The notes below the pieces were generated by a model. The model was not told the origin of the DNA and searched no databases. It saw only the letters and a list, made by a program, of their open reading frames with translations. Position numbers and translations under genes: made by a program. Shown here piece after piece: positions 54,411 to 63,920 of a stretch of 64,000 nt of DNA. This stretch comes from Seonamhaeicola maritimus (GTDB lineage: Bacteria; Bacteroidota; Bacteroidia; Flavobacteriales; Flavobacteriaceae): assembly GCF_008056315.1 (NCBI RefSeq), contig NZ_VRKQ01000010.1, positions 1,054,001 through 1,118,000 of the forward strand, written 5' to 3'. The stretch's first letter is position 1; every line of letters starts with the position of its first letter.

Positions 54411-55703
54411 ATGAAACAGGTGATTCACCGTAGATTGGGCGGAAACATTCTTCGTTTTAGCCTAATTATTTTATTAGCGTTTACAACCTCGCTGTCTGCT
54501 CAAGACGGAGATCCGGCAAAAGGAAAATCAATATTCAATACCAATTGTGCTGCTTGTCATCATTTAGATAAGAAAATGACAGGTCCTGCATTACGTCATG
54601 TTGAACAACGTTTAGCTGATGATCAAGGTTTAGATAGAGACTGGATTTATGCTTGGATTCGCAATAGTGCGGCTTTAGTTAAGTCTGGAGATGCATATGC
54701 TAATAAAGTGTATAATGATTTTGGTGGAGCTGCTATGACGGCATTTCCTCAATTATCTGATGAAGATTTGAACAATATTTTAGCTTATACAGCTCAAGAA
54801 AAGGCTGCTCCTGCAGCTGCTACTGGAGCTGCTGCTGCACAAACAACTACTTCTGAATCTGTCGGTATTTCAAACGAACTTATTCTAGGTGCTTTAGCAA
54901 TTCTTTTTGTGTTGTTAGCTGCTGGGTTATATTTAGTAAACAAAACACTGCGCAGATTTGCTGCGGCTCAAGATATTGATTTACCTGAAGCTACCGGTAG
55001 AAAACCACTTTGGAAAGCTTTTGTTGAAAACCAATTCTTAATGTTAGTTACGGCAATATTTTTCTTATTAGCTAGTGCTTATTTTGCTTTTGGTTATTTC
55101 ATGCAAATTGGTATAGATCAAGGTTATCAGCCAGTGCAACCAATTCATTTCTCGCATAAAATTCATGCAGGTGATAATGGAATAGATTGTAAATACTGTC
55201 ACTCCTCTGCAAGAGTTAGTAAAACATCAGGTATTCCATCATTAAATGTTTGTATGAACTGTCATAAAACCATTTCAGAATATAATGGAGAAACTACTCC
55301 AGAGCATTCTAAAGAATTCTATGACAAGCAAATTCAAAAGCTTTATACTGCTGCTGGATGGAGTGATGAAGAGCAAAAGTATGTAAGTGAAGGTGAGCCA
55401 GTTAAATGGGTTAGAATTCACAACTTGCCAGACTTTGTTTATTTTAACCATTCACAACACGTTTCTGTTGGTGGGCAAGAGTGTCAAACATGTCATGGTC
55501 CAGTTGAAGAAATGGAAGTGCTATATCAGCATGCGCCATTAACAATGGGATGGTGTGTTGAATGTCACAGAACCACAAATGTGAAGGTTGAAGATAATGC
55601 GTACTATGATAAGATTCATGAAGAATTGTCTAAAAAGTATGGTGTAGAGAAGTTAACAGTTGCCGAAATGGGTGGACTGGAATGTGGTAAGTGTCATTAT
55701 TAA
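54411..55703 (+). CDS. actA: ActA: multiheme cytochrome c subunit of alternative complex III, with fused monoheme domain
   Basis: A 430-aa protein started at ATG 54411, which gives a standard signal peptide ending TSLSAQ. ATG 54366 and a TTG further upstream are less likely. A monoheme cytochrome c domain (CAACH at 46-50, distal Met in GGAAMTAFP) is joined by an Ala/Thr-rich linker and two hydrophobic helices (about 155-172, 205-228) to a pentaheme part with CKYCH, CMNCH, CQTCH, CVECH and CGKCH, six hemes in all. It passes electrons from the quinol site toward cytochrome oxidase. It is the first gene of the act-cox operon. Confidence 0.93.
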   Translation: MKQVIHRRLGGNILRFSLIILLAFTTSLSAQDGDPAKGKSIFNTNCAACHHLDKKMTGPALRHVEQRLADDQGLDRDWIYAWIRNSAALVKSGDAYANKVYNDFGGAAMTAFPQLSDEDLNNILAYTAQEKAAPAAATGAAAAQTTTSESVGISNELILGALAILFVLLAAGLYLVNKTLRRFAAAQDIDLPEATGRKPLWKAFVENQFLMLVTAIFFLLASAYFAFGYFMQIGIDQGYQPVQPIHFSHKIHAGDNGIDCKYCHSSARVSKTSGIPSLNVCMNCHKTISEYNGETTPEHSKEFYDKQIQKLYTAAGWSDEEQKYVSEGEPVKWVRIHNLPDFVYFNHSQHVSVGGQECQTCHGPVEEMEVLYQHAPLTMGWCVECHRTTNVKVEDNAYYDKIHEELSKKYGVEKLTVAEMGGLECGKCHY

Positions 55704-55732
55704 TTTAGTAAGAAGTAATTCAATTATATAAT

Positions 55733-58700
55733 ATGTCATCAAACAAGAAATACTGGAAAAGTGTTGAAGAGCTAAACGAAAATAGCTCTATTGTTGAGAC
55801 GCTAAAACAAAACGAGTTTACTCAAGAAATTCCTGTAGATGAATTTTTGGGAGATAAAGAAACTTTGGAAACAAGTTCTACAACTCGTCGCGATTTCTTA
55901 AAATATGTAGGTTTTAGTACAGCTGCTGCGTCGTTAGCTGCTTGTGAAGGACCTGTGAAAAAATCAATTCCTTACGTAGTACAGCCAGAAGAAATTATTC
56001 CTGGTGTATCTAACTATTATGCAACAACTGTTGCTGATGGATTTGATTTCGCAAGTGTTTTAGTAAAAACTCGTGAAGGTCGTCCAATTAAAATTGAGAA
56101 TAATGCTTTGGCAGCTACCAATGGTAGTGCTAATGCCAGAGTTAACGCTTCGGTTTTAGGCTTGTATGACAGTTTAAGAATTCAAAGTCCTAGAAAAGGT
56201 AGTGAGTCTACTTCTTGGGAAGATTTAGATGCTGAAGTAATTGCAGAATTAACTAAAGCTGCTGGTTCTGGTAAAGATATCGTGTTATTAACACAAACAT
56301 TTGCCAGTCCTTCAACAAGTAAGTTAATCTCTGAGTTCAAAGAAAAATATGGTAATGTTCGTCATGTAGTTTATGATGCTGTTTCAGAATCAGCTGCATT
56401 AGACGCATACCAAGCTAAATACGGAGAACGCGGATTAGCAGATTACGATTTCGCTAAAGCGATGACTATCGTATCTGTAGGTGCTGATTTCTTAGGAGAT
56501 TGGCAAGGTGGTGGATTTGATTCAGGATATTCAAAGAACAGAGTTCCTGATCATGGTAAAATGTCTCGACATATTCAGTTTGAATCAAACATGTCTTTAT
56601 CAGGAGCTAACGCCGATAAGCGTGTACCATTAACTCCAAGTCAACAAAAATTAGCTTTAGCTAAACTACATAGTTTAGTTGTTGGTGGTTCTTATTCAGG
56701 TAAAGATTTGCCTGCTAAGGTAGAAGAAGCAGTTCAAAATGCAGCTTCTCAACTTAAAAGGGCTGGAAGCAATGGGGTTGTTGTTACAGGTATTCAAGAT
56801 GTAAATGCACAAACAGTTGCACTTCAAATAAATGAAGCTTTATCTAGTAAAGCTTTCAATCCAAATACACCAATTAAAACAAGACAAGGTAACGATAAAG
56901 ATGTTGCCGCTTTAGTTGCTGATATGAACGCTGGTAAAGTGGGTGTGCTTATTATGAGTGGTGTAAATCCTGTTTATACCTTGCCAAATGCTGCTGATTT
57001 TGCTGAAGGTTTGGGTAAAACATTCTCTGTGGCCTTCTCAATGAAATCAGATGAAACGTCATCATTAGCAAATTATATTGGAGCTGCACCTCATTATTTA
57101 GAATCTTGGGGAGATGTAGAGTTAAAGAAAGGACATTATTCTTTAACGCAACCTGCAATTCGCCCTTTATTTGATACAAGACAATTCCAAGAATCTTTAC
57201 TTAAGTGGACTGCAAATGATGTGTCTTACTTAGATTATATTAAAGATACTTGGGGAACAGGTATTTTAAGCGGTGGTTCTTTCAATAAAGCATTACATGA
57301 TGGTGTTTATGTTGGAACAATTGCAACAGAAACTGAAGATACTACTGATGCTTCAGAAGAAGCAGAAGCGCCTGCAGGAAATGCAGCAAGTGCTTTAGCA
57401 TCATCTGTAAAATCTGATGGAGGCATTGAGTTAAGTTTATATACAAAAGTAGGTATGGGAGATGGTCAACAGGCTAACAACCCATGGTTACAAGAGTTTC
57501 CGGATCCAATTACAAGAACATCTTGGGATAACTATTTAACAGTTTCTAAAGCTGATGCAGATGCTCTAGGTTTAGAAAATACACACGAGGCTACTGGTGC
57601 TTTAAATGGTAGTTATGCTAACGTTACAGCTAACGGAACAACAATTACTGTTCCTGTAATGATTCAGCCAGGGCAAGCTAAAGGTTCGGTTGGTTTATCA
57701 TTTGGATATGGTAGAACTAATGGATTAAAAGATGAAATGCAAACAGGTGTTAATGCCTATGCATTATATAATAACTTTAATAATGTTCAGAATGTAACTG
57801 TTGAAGCTGCTTCTGGTGTTCATGAGTTTGCTTGTGTTCAGTTACACAATACCTTAATGGGACGTGGAGACATTGTTAAAGAAACTACTTTAGAAGTATT
57901 TAATACAGAGAAATCTAGTGTTTGGAATCCAATGCCAATGGTGTCATTAGATCACAAACCAACTCCGGTAACATCTCCAGATGTTGATTTATGGGATGAA
58001 TTTGATCGTTCTGTTGGACATCATTTCAACCTATCAATAGATTTAAATGCTTGTACAGGATGTGGAGCATGTGTTATTGCATGTCACGCTGAAAATAATG
58101 TTCCTGTTGTAGGTAAAGAAGAAGTACGTCGTAGCCGTGATATGCACTGGTTACGTATAGATAGATATTATTCATCTGAAGATTCTTTTGAAGGTGATAA
58201 TGATAAGAAAGATAATATTGCAGGTTTAGGAAGCTCATTAAGTGAGTTTAGTGAAATGGAATCTCCAGCAGATAATCCACAAGTAGCATTCCAGCCAGTA
58301 ATGTGTCAGCACTGTAACCATGCGCCTTGTGAAACTGTTTGTCCTGTAGCGGCAACATCACATGGTCGTCAAGGTCAAAACCACATGGCATATAACCGTT
58401 GTGTAGGTACAAGATATTGTGCAAACAACTGTCCTTATAAAGTACGTCGTTTCAACTGGTTCTTATATACTAGTAATGATGAGTTTGATTATCATATGAA
58501 TGATGATTTAGGACGCATGGTATTAAATCCAGACGTAGTAGTACGTTCTCGTGGTGTTATGGAAAAATGTTCTATGTGTATTCAAATGACACAGAAAACT
58601 ATTTTAGATGCTAAACGTGACGGACGTGCCATTAAAGATGGAGAACTTCAAACAGCATGTTCTGCAGCTTGTAATAGTGGAGCGATGACGTTTGGAGATA

Positions 58701-58828
58701 TCAACGATAAGGAAAGTAAAGTTGCAAAACTTAAAGAAGATAACCGTATGTATCATTTGTTAGAGCACGTAGGAACAAAACCAAACGTGATTTATCAAAC
58801 AAAAGTGAGAAATACAACAGAAGCATAA
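55733..58828 (+). CDS. actB: ActB: molybdopterin-oxidoreductase-like iron-sulfur subunit of alternative complex III
   Basis: A 1031-aa protein. A twin-arginine-type leader lies inside the N-terminus (TTRRDFLKYVGFSTAAASLAAC, 22 residues from about 49, here in two parts: TTRRDFLKYVG and FSTAAASLAAC) and ends in a lipobox-like Cys. A molybdopterin-oxidoreductase-like region without an obvious cofactor role follows (to about 730). The C-terminal ferredoxin part has CTGCGACVIACH, CQHCNHAPCETVCP, CVGTRYCANNCP and CSMC, cysteine sets for several FeS clusters. It relays electrons between the quinol site and ActA. Confidence 0.95.
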   Translation: MSSNKKYWKSVEELNENSSIVETLKQNEFTQEIPVDEFLGDKETLETSSTTRRDFLKYVGFSTAAASLAACEGPVKKSIPYVVQPEEIIPGVSNYYATTVADGFDFASVLVKTREGRPIKIENNALAATNGSANARVNASVLGLYDSLRIQSPRKGSESTSWEDLDAEVIAELTKAAGSGKDIVLLTQTFASPSTSKLISEFKEKYGNVRHVVYDAVSESAALDAYQAKYGERGLADYDFAKAMTIVSVGADFLGDWQGGGFDSGYSKNRVPDHGKMSRHIQFESNMSLSGANADKRVPLTPSQQKLALAKLHSLVVGGSYSGKDLPAKVEEAVQNAASQLKRAGSNGVVVTGIQDVNAQTVALQINEALSSKAFNPNTPIKTRQGNDKDVAALVADMNAGKVGVLIMSGVNPVYTLPNAADFAEGLGKTFSVAFSMKSDETSSLANYIGAAPHYLESWGDVELKKGHYSLTQPAIRPLFDTRQFQESLLKWTANDVSYLDYIKDTWGTGILSGGSFNKALHDGVYVGTIATETEDTTDASEEAEAPAGNAASALASSVKSDGGIELSLYTKVGMGDGQQANNPWLQEFPDPITRTSWDNYLTVSKADADALGLENTHEATGALNGSYANVTANGTTITVPVMIQPGQAKGSVGLSFGYGRTNGLKDEMQTGVNAYALYNNFNNVQNVTVEAASGVHEFACVQLHNTLMGRGDIVKETTLEVFNTEKSSVWNPMPMVSLDHKPTPVTSPDVDLWDEFDRSVGHHFNLSIDLNACTGCGACVIACHAENNVPVVGKEEVRRSRDMHWLRIDRYYSSEDSFEGDNDKKDNIAGLGSSLSEFSEMESPADNPQVAFQPVMCQHCNHAPCETVCPVAATSHGRQGQNHMAYNRCVGTRYCANNCPYKVRRFNWFLYTSNDEFDYHMNDDLGRMVLNPDVVVRSRGVMEKCSMCIQMTQKTILDAKRDGRAIKDGELQTACSAACNSGAMTFGDINDKESKVAKLKEDNRMYHLLEHVGTKPNVIYQTKVRNTTEA

Positions 58829-58856
58829 ATCTAATTAAAGAATCAATTATATAATT

Positions 58857-60308
58857 ATGGCGTCTCATTACGAAGCACCTATTAGAAGACCTTTAGTTAC
58901 AGGAGAGAAATCATACCACGATGTTACTGTGGATGTTGCCAAACCTGTAGAAGGAAAAGCAAATAAACAATGGTGGATTGTTTTTGGCATTGCATTAGCC
59001 GCTTTTCTTTGGGGAATTGGATGTATCATTTATACTATATCTACAGGTATTGGAACTTGGGGTTTAAATAAAACCGTAGGTTGGGCTTGGGATATTACAA
59101 ACTTTGTTTGGTGGGTAGGTATTGGTCACGCAGGGACACTTATTTCTGCTGTACTATTATTATTCCGTCAAAAATGGAGAATGGCAATTAACCGTTCTGC
59201 AGAGGCAATGACAATTTTCTCTGTTGTTCAAGCAGGTTTATTCCCAATCATTCACATGGGTCGTCCTTGGTTAGGATATTGGGTATTGCCAATTCCAAAC
59301 CAATTTGGTTCACTTTGGGTTAACTTTAACTCACCGTTACTTTGGGATGTATTTGCAATCTCAACATATTTATCGGTATCATTAGTATTCTGGTGGACAG
59401 GTTTACTTCCTGATTTTGCTATGTTACGTGATAGAGCTATTAAACCTTTCCAAAAGAAGATTTATTCATTATTATCTTTCGGATGGTCTGGTAGAGCTAA
59501 AGATTGGCAACGTTTTGAAGAGGTATCTTTGGTACTTGCTGGTTTAGCAACACCCTTAGTACTTTCTGTACATACAATTGTATCGTTTGATTTCGCAACC
59601 TCTGTTATTCCAGGATGGCATACAACCATATTCCCTCCTTATTTTGTTGCCGGAGCGGTATTCTCTGGTTTTGCTATGGTAAACACGCTTCTTATTATTA
59701 TGAGAAAAGTGTGTAGCCTTGAAGATTATATTACAGTACAGCACATTGAGTTAATGAACATTGTAATTATGATTACAGGTTCTATAGTTGGTGTAGCATA
59801 TATTACAGAGTTATTCATAGCATGGTATTCTGGTGTTGAATATGAACAATATGCATTCTTAAACAGAGCAACCGGACCTTACTGGTGGGCATATTGGGCA
59901 ATGATGACTTGTAACGTATTCTCTCCACAGTTTATGTGGTTCAAGAAACTAAGAACAAGTATAATGTTCTCATTCTTTATCTCAATAGTTGTAAATATAG
60001 GAATGTGGTTTGAGCGTTTCGTAATTATTGTAACATCATTACACAGAGATTACTTACCATCTTCATGGTCTATGTTCTCACCTACGTTTGTTGATATAGG
60101 AATATTTATAGGTACTATAGGATTCTTCTTTGTGTTATTCTTATTGTATTCAAGAACATTTCCTGTAATTGCACAGGCTGAGGTAAAAACAATTTTAAAG
60201 TCTTCCGGAGAAAGATATAAGAAGATAAGAGAAGCTGGTGATAGTTTAGTAGGAACTGGTGCAGACTCTAGAACTTCAGGAGATAGTAATAAAGAAACAA
60301 AAAATTAA
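58857..60308 (+). CDS. actC: ActC: NrfD/PsrC-like quinol-binding membrane subunit
   Basis: A 483-aa inner-membrane protein with about ten helices of the NrfD/PsrC family. Landmarks are WWVGIGHAGTLISAVLLLF, HMGRPWLGYWVLPIPNQ and LATPLVLSVHTIVSFDFA. It provides the quinol oxidation site of alternative complex III. It follows actB by 28 nt and precedes actD by 9 nt. Confidence 0.96.
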   Translation: MASHYEAPIRRPLVTGEKSYHDVTVDVAKPVEGKANKQWWIVFGIALAAFLWGIGCIIYTISTGIGTWGLNKTVGWAWDITNFVWWVGIGHAGTLISAVLLLFRQKWRMAINRSAEAMTIFSVVQAGLFPIIHMGRPWLGYWVLPIPNQFGSLWVNFNSPLLWDVFAISTYLSVSLVFWWTGLLPDFAMLRDRAIKPFQKKIYSLLSFGWSGRAKDWQRFEEVSLVLAGLATPLVLSVHTIVSFDFATSVIPGWHTTIFPPYFVAGAVFSGFAMVNTLLIIMRKVCSLEDYITVQHIELMNIVIMITGSIVGVAYITELFIAWYSGVEYEQYAFLNRATGPYWWAYWAMMTCNVFSPQFMWFKKLRTSIMFSFFISIVVNIGMWFERFVIIVTSLHRDYLPSSWSMFSPTFVDIGIFIGTIGFFFVLFLLYSRTFPVIAQAEVKTILKSSGERYKKIREAGDSLVGTGADSRTSGDSNKETKN

Positions 60309-60317
60309 AAGTAGCAT

Positions 60318-60851
60318 ATGGAAGCTTCAAAAGTAATTCACGCTATTTATACTGATGATGATGTGTTAATGTCTGCCGTTAAAAAGGTAAAGGCAGAAAA
60401 GCATCATATTGAGGAAATTTACACACCTTTTCCGGTGCATGGTCTAGACAAAGCTATGGGATTAGCGCCTACACGTATTGCTATTACAGCATTTATGTAC
60501 GGTTTAGTAGGGTTAACAGTTGCTATAGTTATGATGAATTTCATAATGATTGAAGACTGGCCACAAAACATTGGTGGTAAACCAAGTTTTAGTTATATAG
60601 AAAACATGCCGGCATTTGTGCCAATTATGTTTGAATTAACGGTGTTTTTTGCAGCGCATTTAATGGTAATTACATTTTACTTACGTAGTAGAATGTGGCC
60701 ATTTAAAAAGGCTGAAAATCCAGATCCTAGAACAACTGATGATCATTTTTTAATGGAAATTGCAGTTCATGGAAATGAAGGTGAACTTGAAAGTTTACTT
60801 AAAGATACTGGAGCGGTAGAAATTAATTTAGTTGATAAAGAAGCGCATTAA
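60318..60851 (+). CDS. actD: ActD: DUF3341 membrane subunit of alternative complex III
   Basis: A 177-aa protein. The N-terminal soluble part (VIHAIYTDDDVLMSAVKKV, EEIYTPFPVHGLDKAMG) is the DUF3341 signature. Two helices follow (about 58-78 and 95-118). It is a structural subunit anchoring the complex. Tight spacing to actC (9 nt) and actE (9 nt) supports one operon. Confidence 0.95.
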   Translation: MEASKVIHAIYTDDDVLMSAVKKVKAEKHHIEEIYTPFPVHGLDKAMGLAPTRIAITAFMYGLVGLTVAIVMMNFIMIEDWPQNIGGKPSFSYIENMPAFVPIMFELTVFFAAHLMVITFYLRSRMWPFKKAENPDPRTTDDHFLMEIAVHGNEGELESLLKDTGAVEINLVDKEAH

Positions 60852-60860
60852 TATAGTAAT

Positions 60861-61412
60861 ATGAAAAGCTTAATTAAAATATTAGCAATTGCAGTTGTTT
60901 TTGTAGCTGTTTCTTGTAACAAAAGTACAGCACCTAATTATCAGTTCATGCCTAACATGTATGAGTCTGAAGGATATGAAACTTATGGTGAAGCGGCGTT
61001 CCCTAATGGGGTTGAAGCACAGTTGCCTGCTGAAGGATCTGTAGCTAGAGGTTATATTCCTTTTGATATTGAAAATACAACTGAAGGGTATGAATTGGCA
61101 AAAACTACCTTAGTAAATCCTTTAGATTCTACACAGGTAGATTTAGATAGAGGTAAGGAACTTTATGATATTTACTGTGGTATTTGTCATGGTAATAAAG
61201 GTAATGGACAAGGTAACTTGGTGAAACGTGAAAAAATACTTGGTATTCCAAGTTATGATGATGTAGGTAGAGCTATTACAGCTGGGAGTATTTATCACAC
61301 TATTTATTACGGGAAAAACAGTATGGGATCCTACGCTAATCAGTTAAAAGAAGAAGAGCGTTGGCAAGTAGTATCATACGTGTTAAAGTTAAAAGCAGAT
61401 TTAGAAAAGTAA
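60861..61412 (+). CDS. actE: ActE: monoheme cytochrome c lipoprotein of alternative complex III
   Basis: A 183-aa lipoprotein with Cys19 at the end of the signal peptide and one heme site CGICH in LYDIYCGICHGNKGNGQG. A distal Met is available in KNSMGSYANQL. It is the mobile or terminal heme subunit that hands electrons to the oxidase. It lies between actD and actF at 9-20 nt spacing. Confidence 0.94.
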   Translation: MKSLIKILAIAVVFVAVSCNKSTAPNYQFMPNMYESEGYETYGEAAFPNGVEAQLPAEGSVARGYIPFDIENTTEGYELAKTTLVNPLDSTQVDLDRGKELYDIYCGICHGNKGNGQGNLVKREKILGIPSYDDVGRAITAGSIYHTIYYGKNSMGSYANQLKEEERWQVVSYVLKLKADLEK

Positions 61413-61432
61413 GAAGATAAGATTATATAGAT

Positions 61433-62788
61433 ATGTATACATTTTCAAAAAAATTAAAGACATTTTCTATCATTTTAATGGTTTTAGGAGCATTAGGTGT
61501 AGGTTATGGTTTTATGACATCTCATAAATCTTTTGAAGAAGTGGAGCACATGCTTGCTGAAGAAGAACATCACGGAGGAGGTCATGGAGAAGCAGCAGTG
61601 CATCATGAAGAAACTACTGATGATACGCATGCCGCAGATTCTCATGGTGAAGAAGCTCATTCTGGTGATGCTCATGCAGAACATGTTGAGCATGTTATGC
61701 ACCAAGTTCACAACAGACCTTGGTCTGCTTTATATGTAGCAGCATTCTTCTTTATGATGATTGCTTTAGGAGTTTTAGCTTTTTACGCTATACAAATAGC
61801 TTCACAAGCTGGATGGTCTCCTGTGCTTTTCAGAGTAATGGAAGGTATTACAGCGTATTTGTTGCCAGGTGGTTTAATTGTTTTGGCTATAGCATTTTTT
61901 GCCGATAGTCATTTATTTATTTGGTTAAAAGAAGGAATGACAGTAGAAGGTCATGAAAATTATGATAAACTAGTTGCTGGAAAAGCCGGTTGGTTAAACA
62001 AACCTATGTTCTTTGTTAGAGGTCTTATATTCCTAGGAGGCTGGGTATTATATCGTCATTTTTCACGTAAATTTTCAATTGCTCAAGATACTGCAGATGA
62101 TAATAGAAACTTTAAAAAGTCATTCCGTATTGCTGCAGGATTCTTAGTATTCTTTATTTACACTGAATCTATGATGTCTTGGGATTGGATTATGAGTGTA
62201 GACCCTCACTGGTTCTCTACTTTATTTGGTTGGTATGTGTTTGCTAGTATGTTTGTAAGTGGAATTACAGTTATAGCATTAATTTCATTATACTTAAAAT
62301 CTAGAGGACATTTAGAATTTGTAAATGAGAATCACTTACATGATGTTGCAAAATTCATGTTCGCTTTTAGTATTTTCTGGACGTATTTATGGTTCTCACA
62401 ATTTATGCTTATTTGGTATTCAAACATACCAGAAGAGGTAACTTACTTTATAACTAGATTCAACGATTATAAATTACCATTCTTAGGTATGGTAGCTTTA
62501 AACTTTGTATTCCCAATATTGATGTTAATGAATGCCGATTACAAACGTGTACCTTGGTTTGTTGTAATGACAGGTCTGGTAATTTTATTCGGTCACTATA
62601 TTGACATCTTTAATATGATTATGCCTGCAACAGTTGGTGACAGATGGTTTATTGGGATTCCAGAAATTAGCTCAATATTATTATTCGCTGGCTTATTTAT
62701 ATTTGTAGTGTTTACAGCTTTAACAAAAGCGCCATTACTTGTAAAAAGATATCCTTTTAGAAAGGAAAGCGAAGAATTTCATTATTAA
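61433..62788 (+). CDS. actF: ActF: membrane subunit of alternative complex III
   Basis: A 451-aa inner-membrane protein of the same fold as ActC, with about ten helices. After the first helix (10-27) it has a very His/Glu/Asp-rich loop (residues about 35-90, some 15 His) before PWSALYVAAFFFMMIALG. The conserved blocks MSWDWIMSVDPHWFSTLFGWY and FSIFWTYLWFSQFMLIWY mark it as quinol:cytochrome c oxidoreductase ActF. It lies upstream of coxB in the same operon. Confidence 0.95.
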   Translation: MYTFSKKLKTFSIILMVLGALGVGYGFMTSHKSFEEVEHMLAEEEHHGGGHGEAAVHHEETTDDTHAADSHGEEAHSGDAHAEHVEHVMHQVHNRPWSALYVAAFFFMMIALGVLAFYAIQIASQAGWSPVLFRVMEGITAYLLPGGLIVLAIAFFADSHLFIWLKEGMTVEGHENYDKLVAGKAGWLNKPMFFVRGLIFLGGWVLYRHFSRKFSIAQDTADDNRNFKKSFRIAAGFLVFFIYTESMMSWDWIMSVDPHWFSTLFGWYVFASMFVSGITVIALISLYLKSRGHLEFVNENHLHDVAKFMFAFSIFWTYLWFSQFMLIWYSNIPEEVTYFITRFNDYKLPFLGMVALNFVFPILMLMNADYKRVPWFVVMTGLVILFGHYIDIFNMIMPATVGDRWFIGIPEISSILLFAGLFIFVVFTALTKAPLLVKRYPFRKESEEFHY

Positions 62789-62819
62789 TTAAAGAATTAA
62801 ATAAAGACGAACAATACCA

Positions 62820-63893
62820 ATGACTGCTTTATTAACAATTATAGTTTTAGTATTTATTTTAATCGCCATATGGCAAATGGTTAAAATATTCGATTTAGCA
62901 CAAGCTAAGGGTGGAAATGATATTCCAGGAGTTGCTACAGATAAGGATAATACCTTAAACGGATATTTAATGATGGGCTTTTTAGCGTTCATCTATGTAA
63001 TAACCATTGTATGCTGTGTAAAATGGGGTGATTTACCTTTGATGTCTAACTCGGCATCAGCACATGGTCCTACAATTGATAATTTGATGGTCATTTCTAT
63101 GGCTCTTATCTTTTTTGTACAGACGGTTACACAGTTTTTATTACACTATTTCGCGTTTAAATATAAAGGCGAAAAAGGAAAACAAGCTTTGTTTTTTGCT
63201 GACAACAATAAGTTGGAAGCAATATGGACAATCATTCCTGTAATTGTTTTAGCAGGTTTAATTATTTACGGATTAAACACTTGGATTAATATTATGGGTG
63301 TTGATGAAAGTGATGACCCATTAGTTGTGGAATTATATGCGCAACAGTTTAACTGGAAAGCTAGATACGCCGGAGCCGATAATACTTTAGGTAAAGCTAA
63401 TGTTCGTTTAATTGATATTGATCGTGCTAATATTTTAGGTTTAGACGAATCTGATCCTAATGCACAAGATGATGTAATTACTACAGAATTACATTTACCT
63501 GTTGGAAAACCGGTATTATTTAAAATGCGTTCTCAAGATGTATTGCACTCTGCTTATATGCCACACTTTAGAGCTCAAATGAACTGTGTTCCTGGTATGA
63601 TTACTCAGTTTGGTTTTACACCAACAGTAACTACTTCAGACATGAGGCAAACACCTGAAATGGTAGAGAAAGTTCAAAACATTAATAAAATTAGAGTTGA
63701 AAACAGTAAGAAATTAATAGCCAAAGGAGAAGAGGCTTTAGAAAGCTATGAATTTGACTATGTTTTAATCTGTAATAAAATTTGTGGAAAATCTCACTAC
63801 AACATGCAAATGAAAATTGTAGTAGAAACACAAGAAGAATATGATGCTTGGATTAAAGAGCAAAAAGAATTCAAAAACTCTCTAATTAACTAA
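62820..63893 (+). CDS. coxB: Cytochrome c oxidase subunit II (CuA)
   Basis: A 357-aa protein. Two extra N-terminal helices (about 1-20 and 48-68) precede the usual helical hairpin (92-115, 134-155), and the CuA cupredoxin domain follows. CuA ligands are visible as VLHSAYMPHF (His) and CNKICGKSHYNM (Cys, Cys, His, Met). The Glu between the cysteines in many homologues is Lys here, which I believe is common in Bacteroidota. It accepts electrons from the ACIII cytochromes. Confidence 0.97.
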   Translation: MTALLTIIVLVFILIAIWQMVKIFDLAQAKGGNDIPGVATDKDNTLNGYLMMGFLAFIYVITIVCCVKWGDLPLMSNSASAHGPTIDNLMVISMALIFFVQTVTQFLLHYFAFKYKGEKGKQALFFADNNKLEAIWTIIPVIVLAGLIIYGLNTWINIMGVDESDDPLVVELYAQQFNWKARYAGADNTLGKANVRLIDIDRANILGLDESDPNAQDDVITTELHLPVGKPVLFKMRSQDVLHSAYMPHFRAQMNCVPGMITQFGFTPTVTTSDMRQTPEMVEKVQNINKIRVENSKKLIAKGEEALESYEFDYVLICNKICGKSHYNMQMKIVVETQEEYDAWIKEQKEFKNSLIN

Positions 63894-63920
63894 TAAAAAA
63901 AGAAAAAACGATATAAGATT

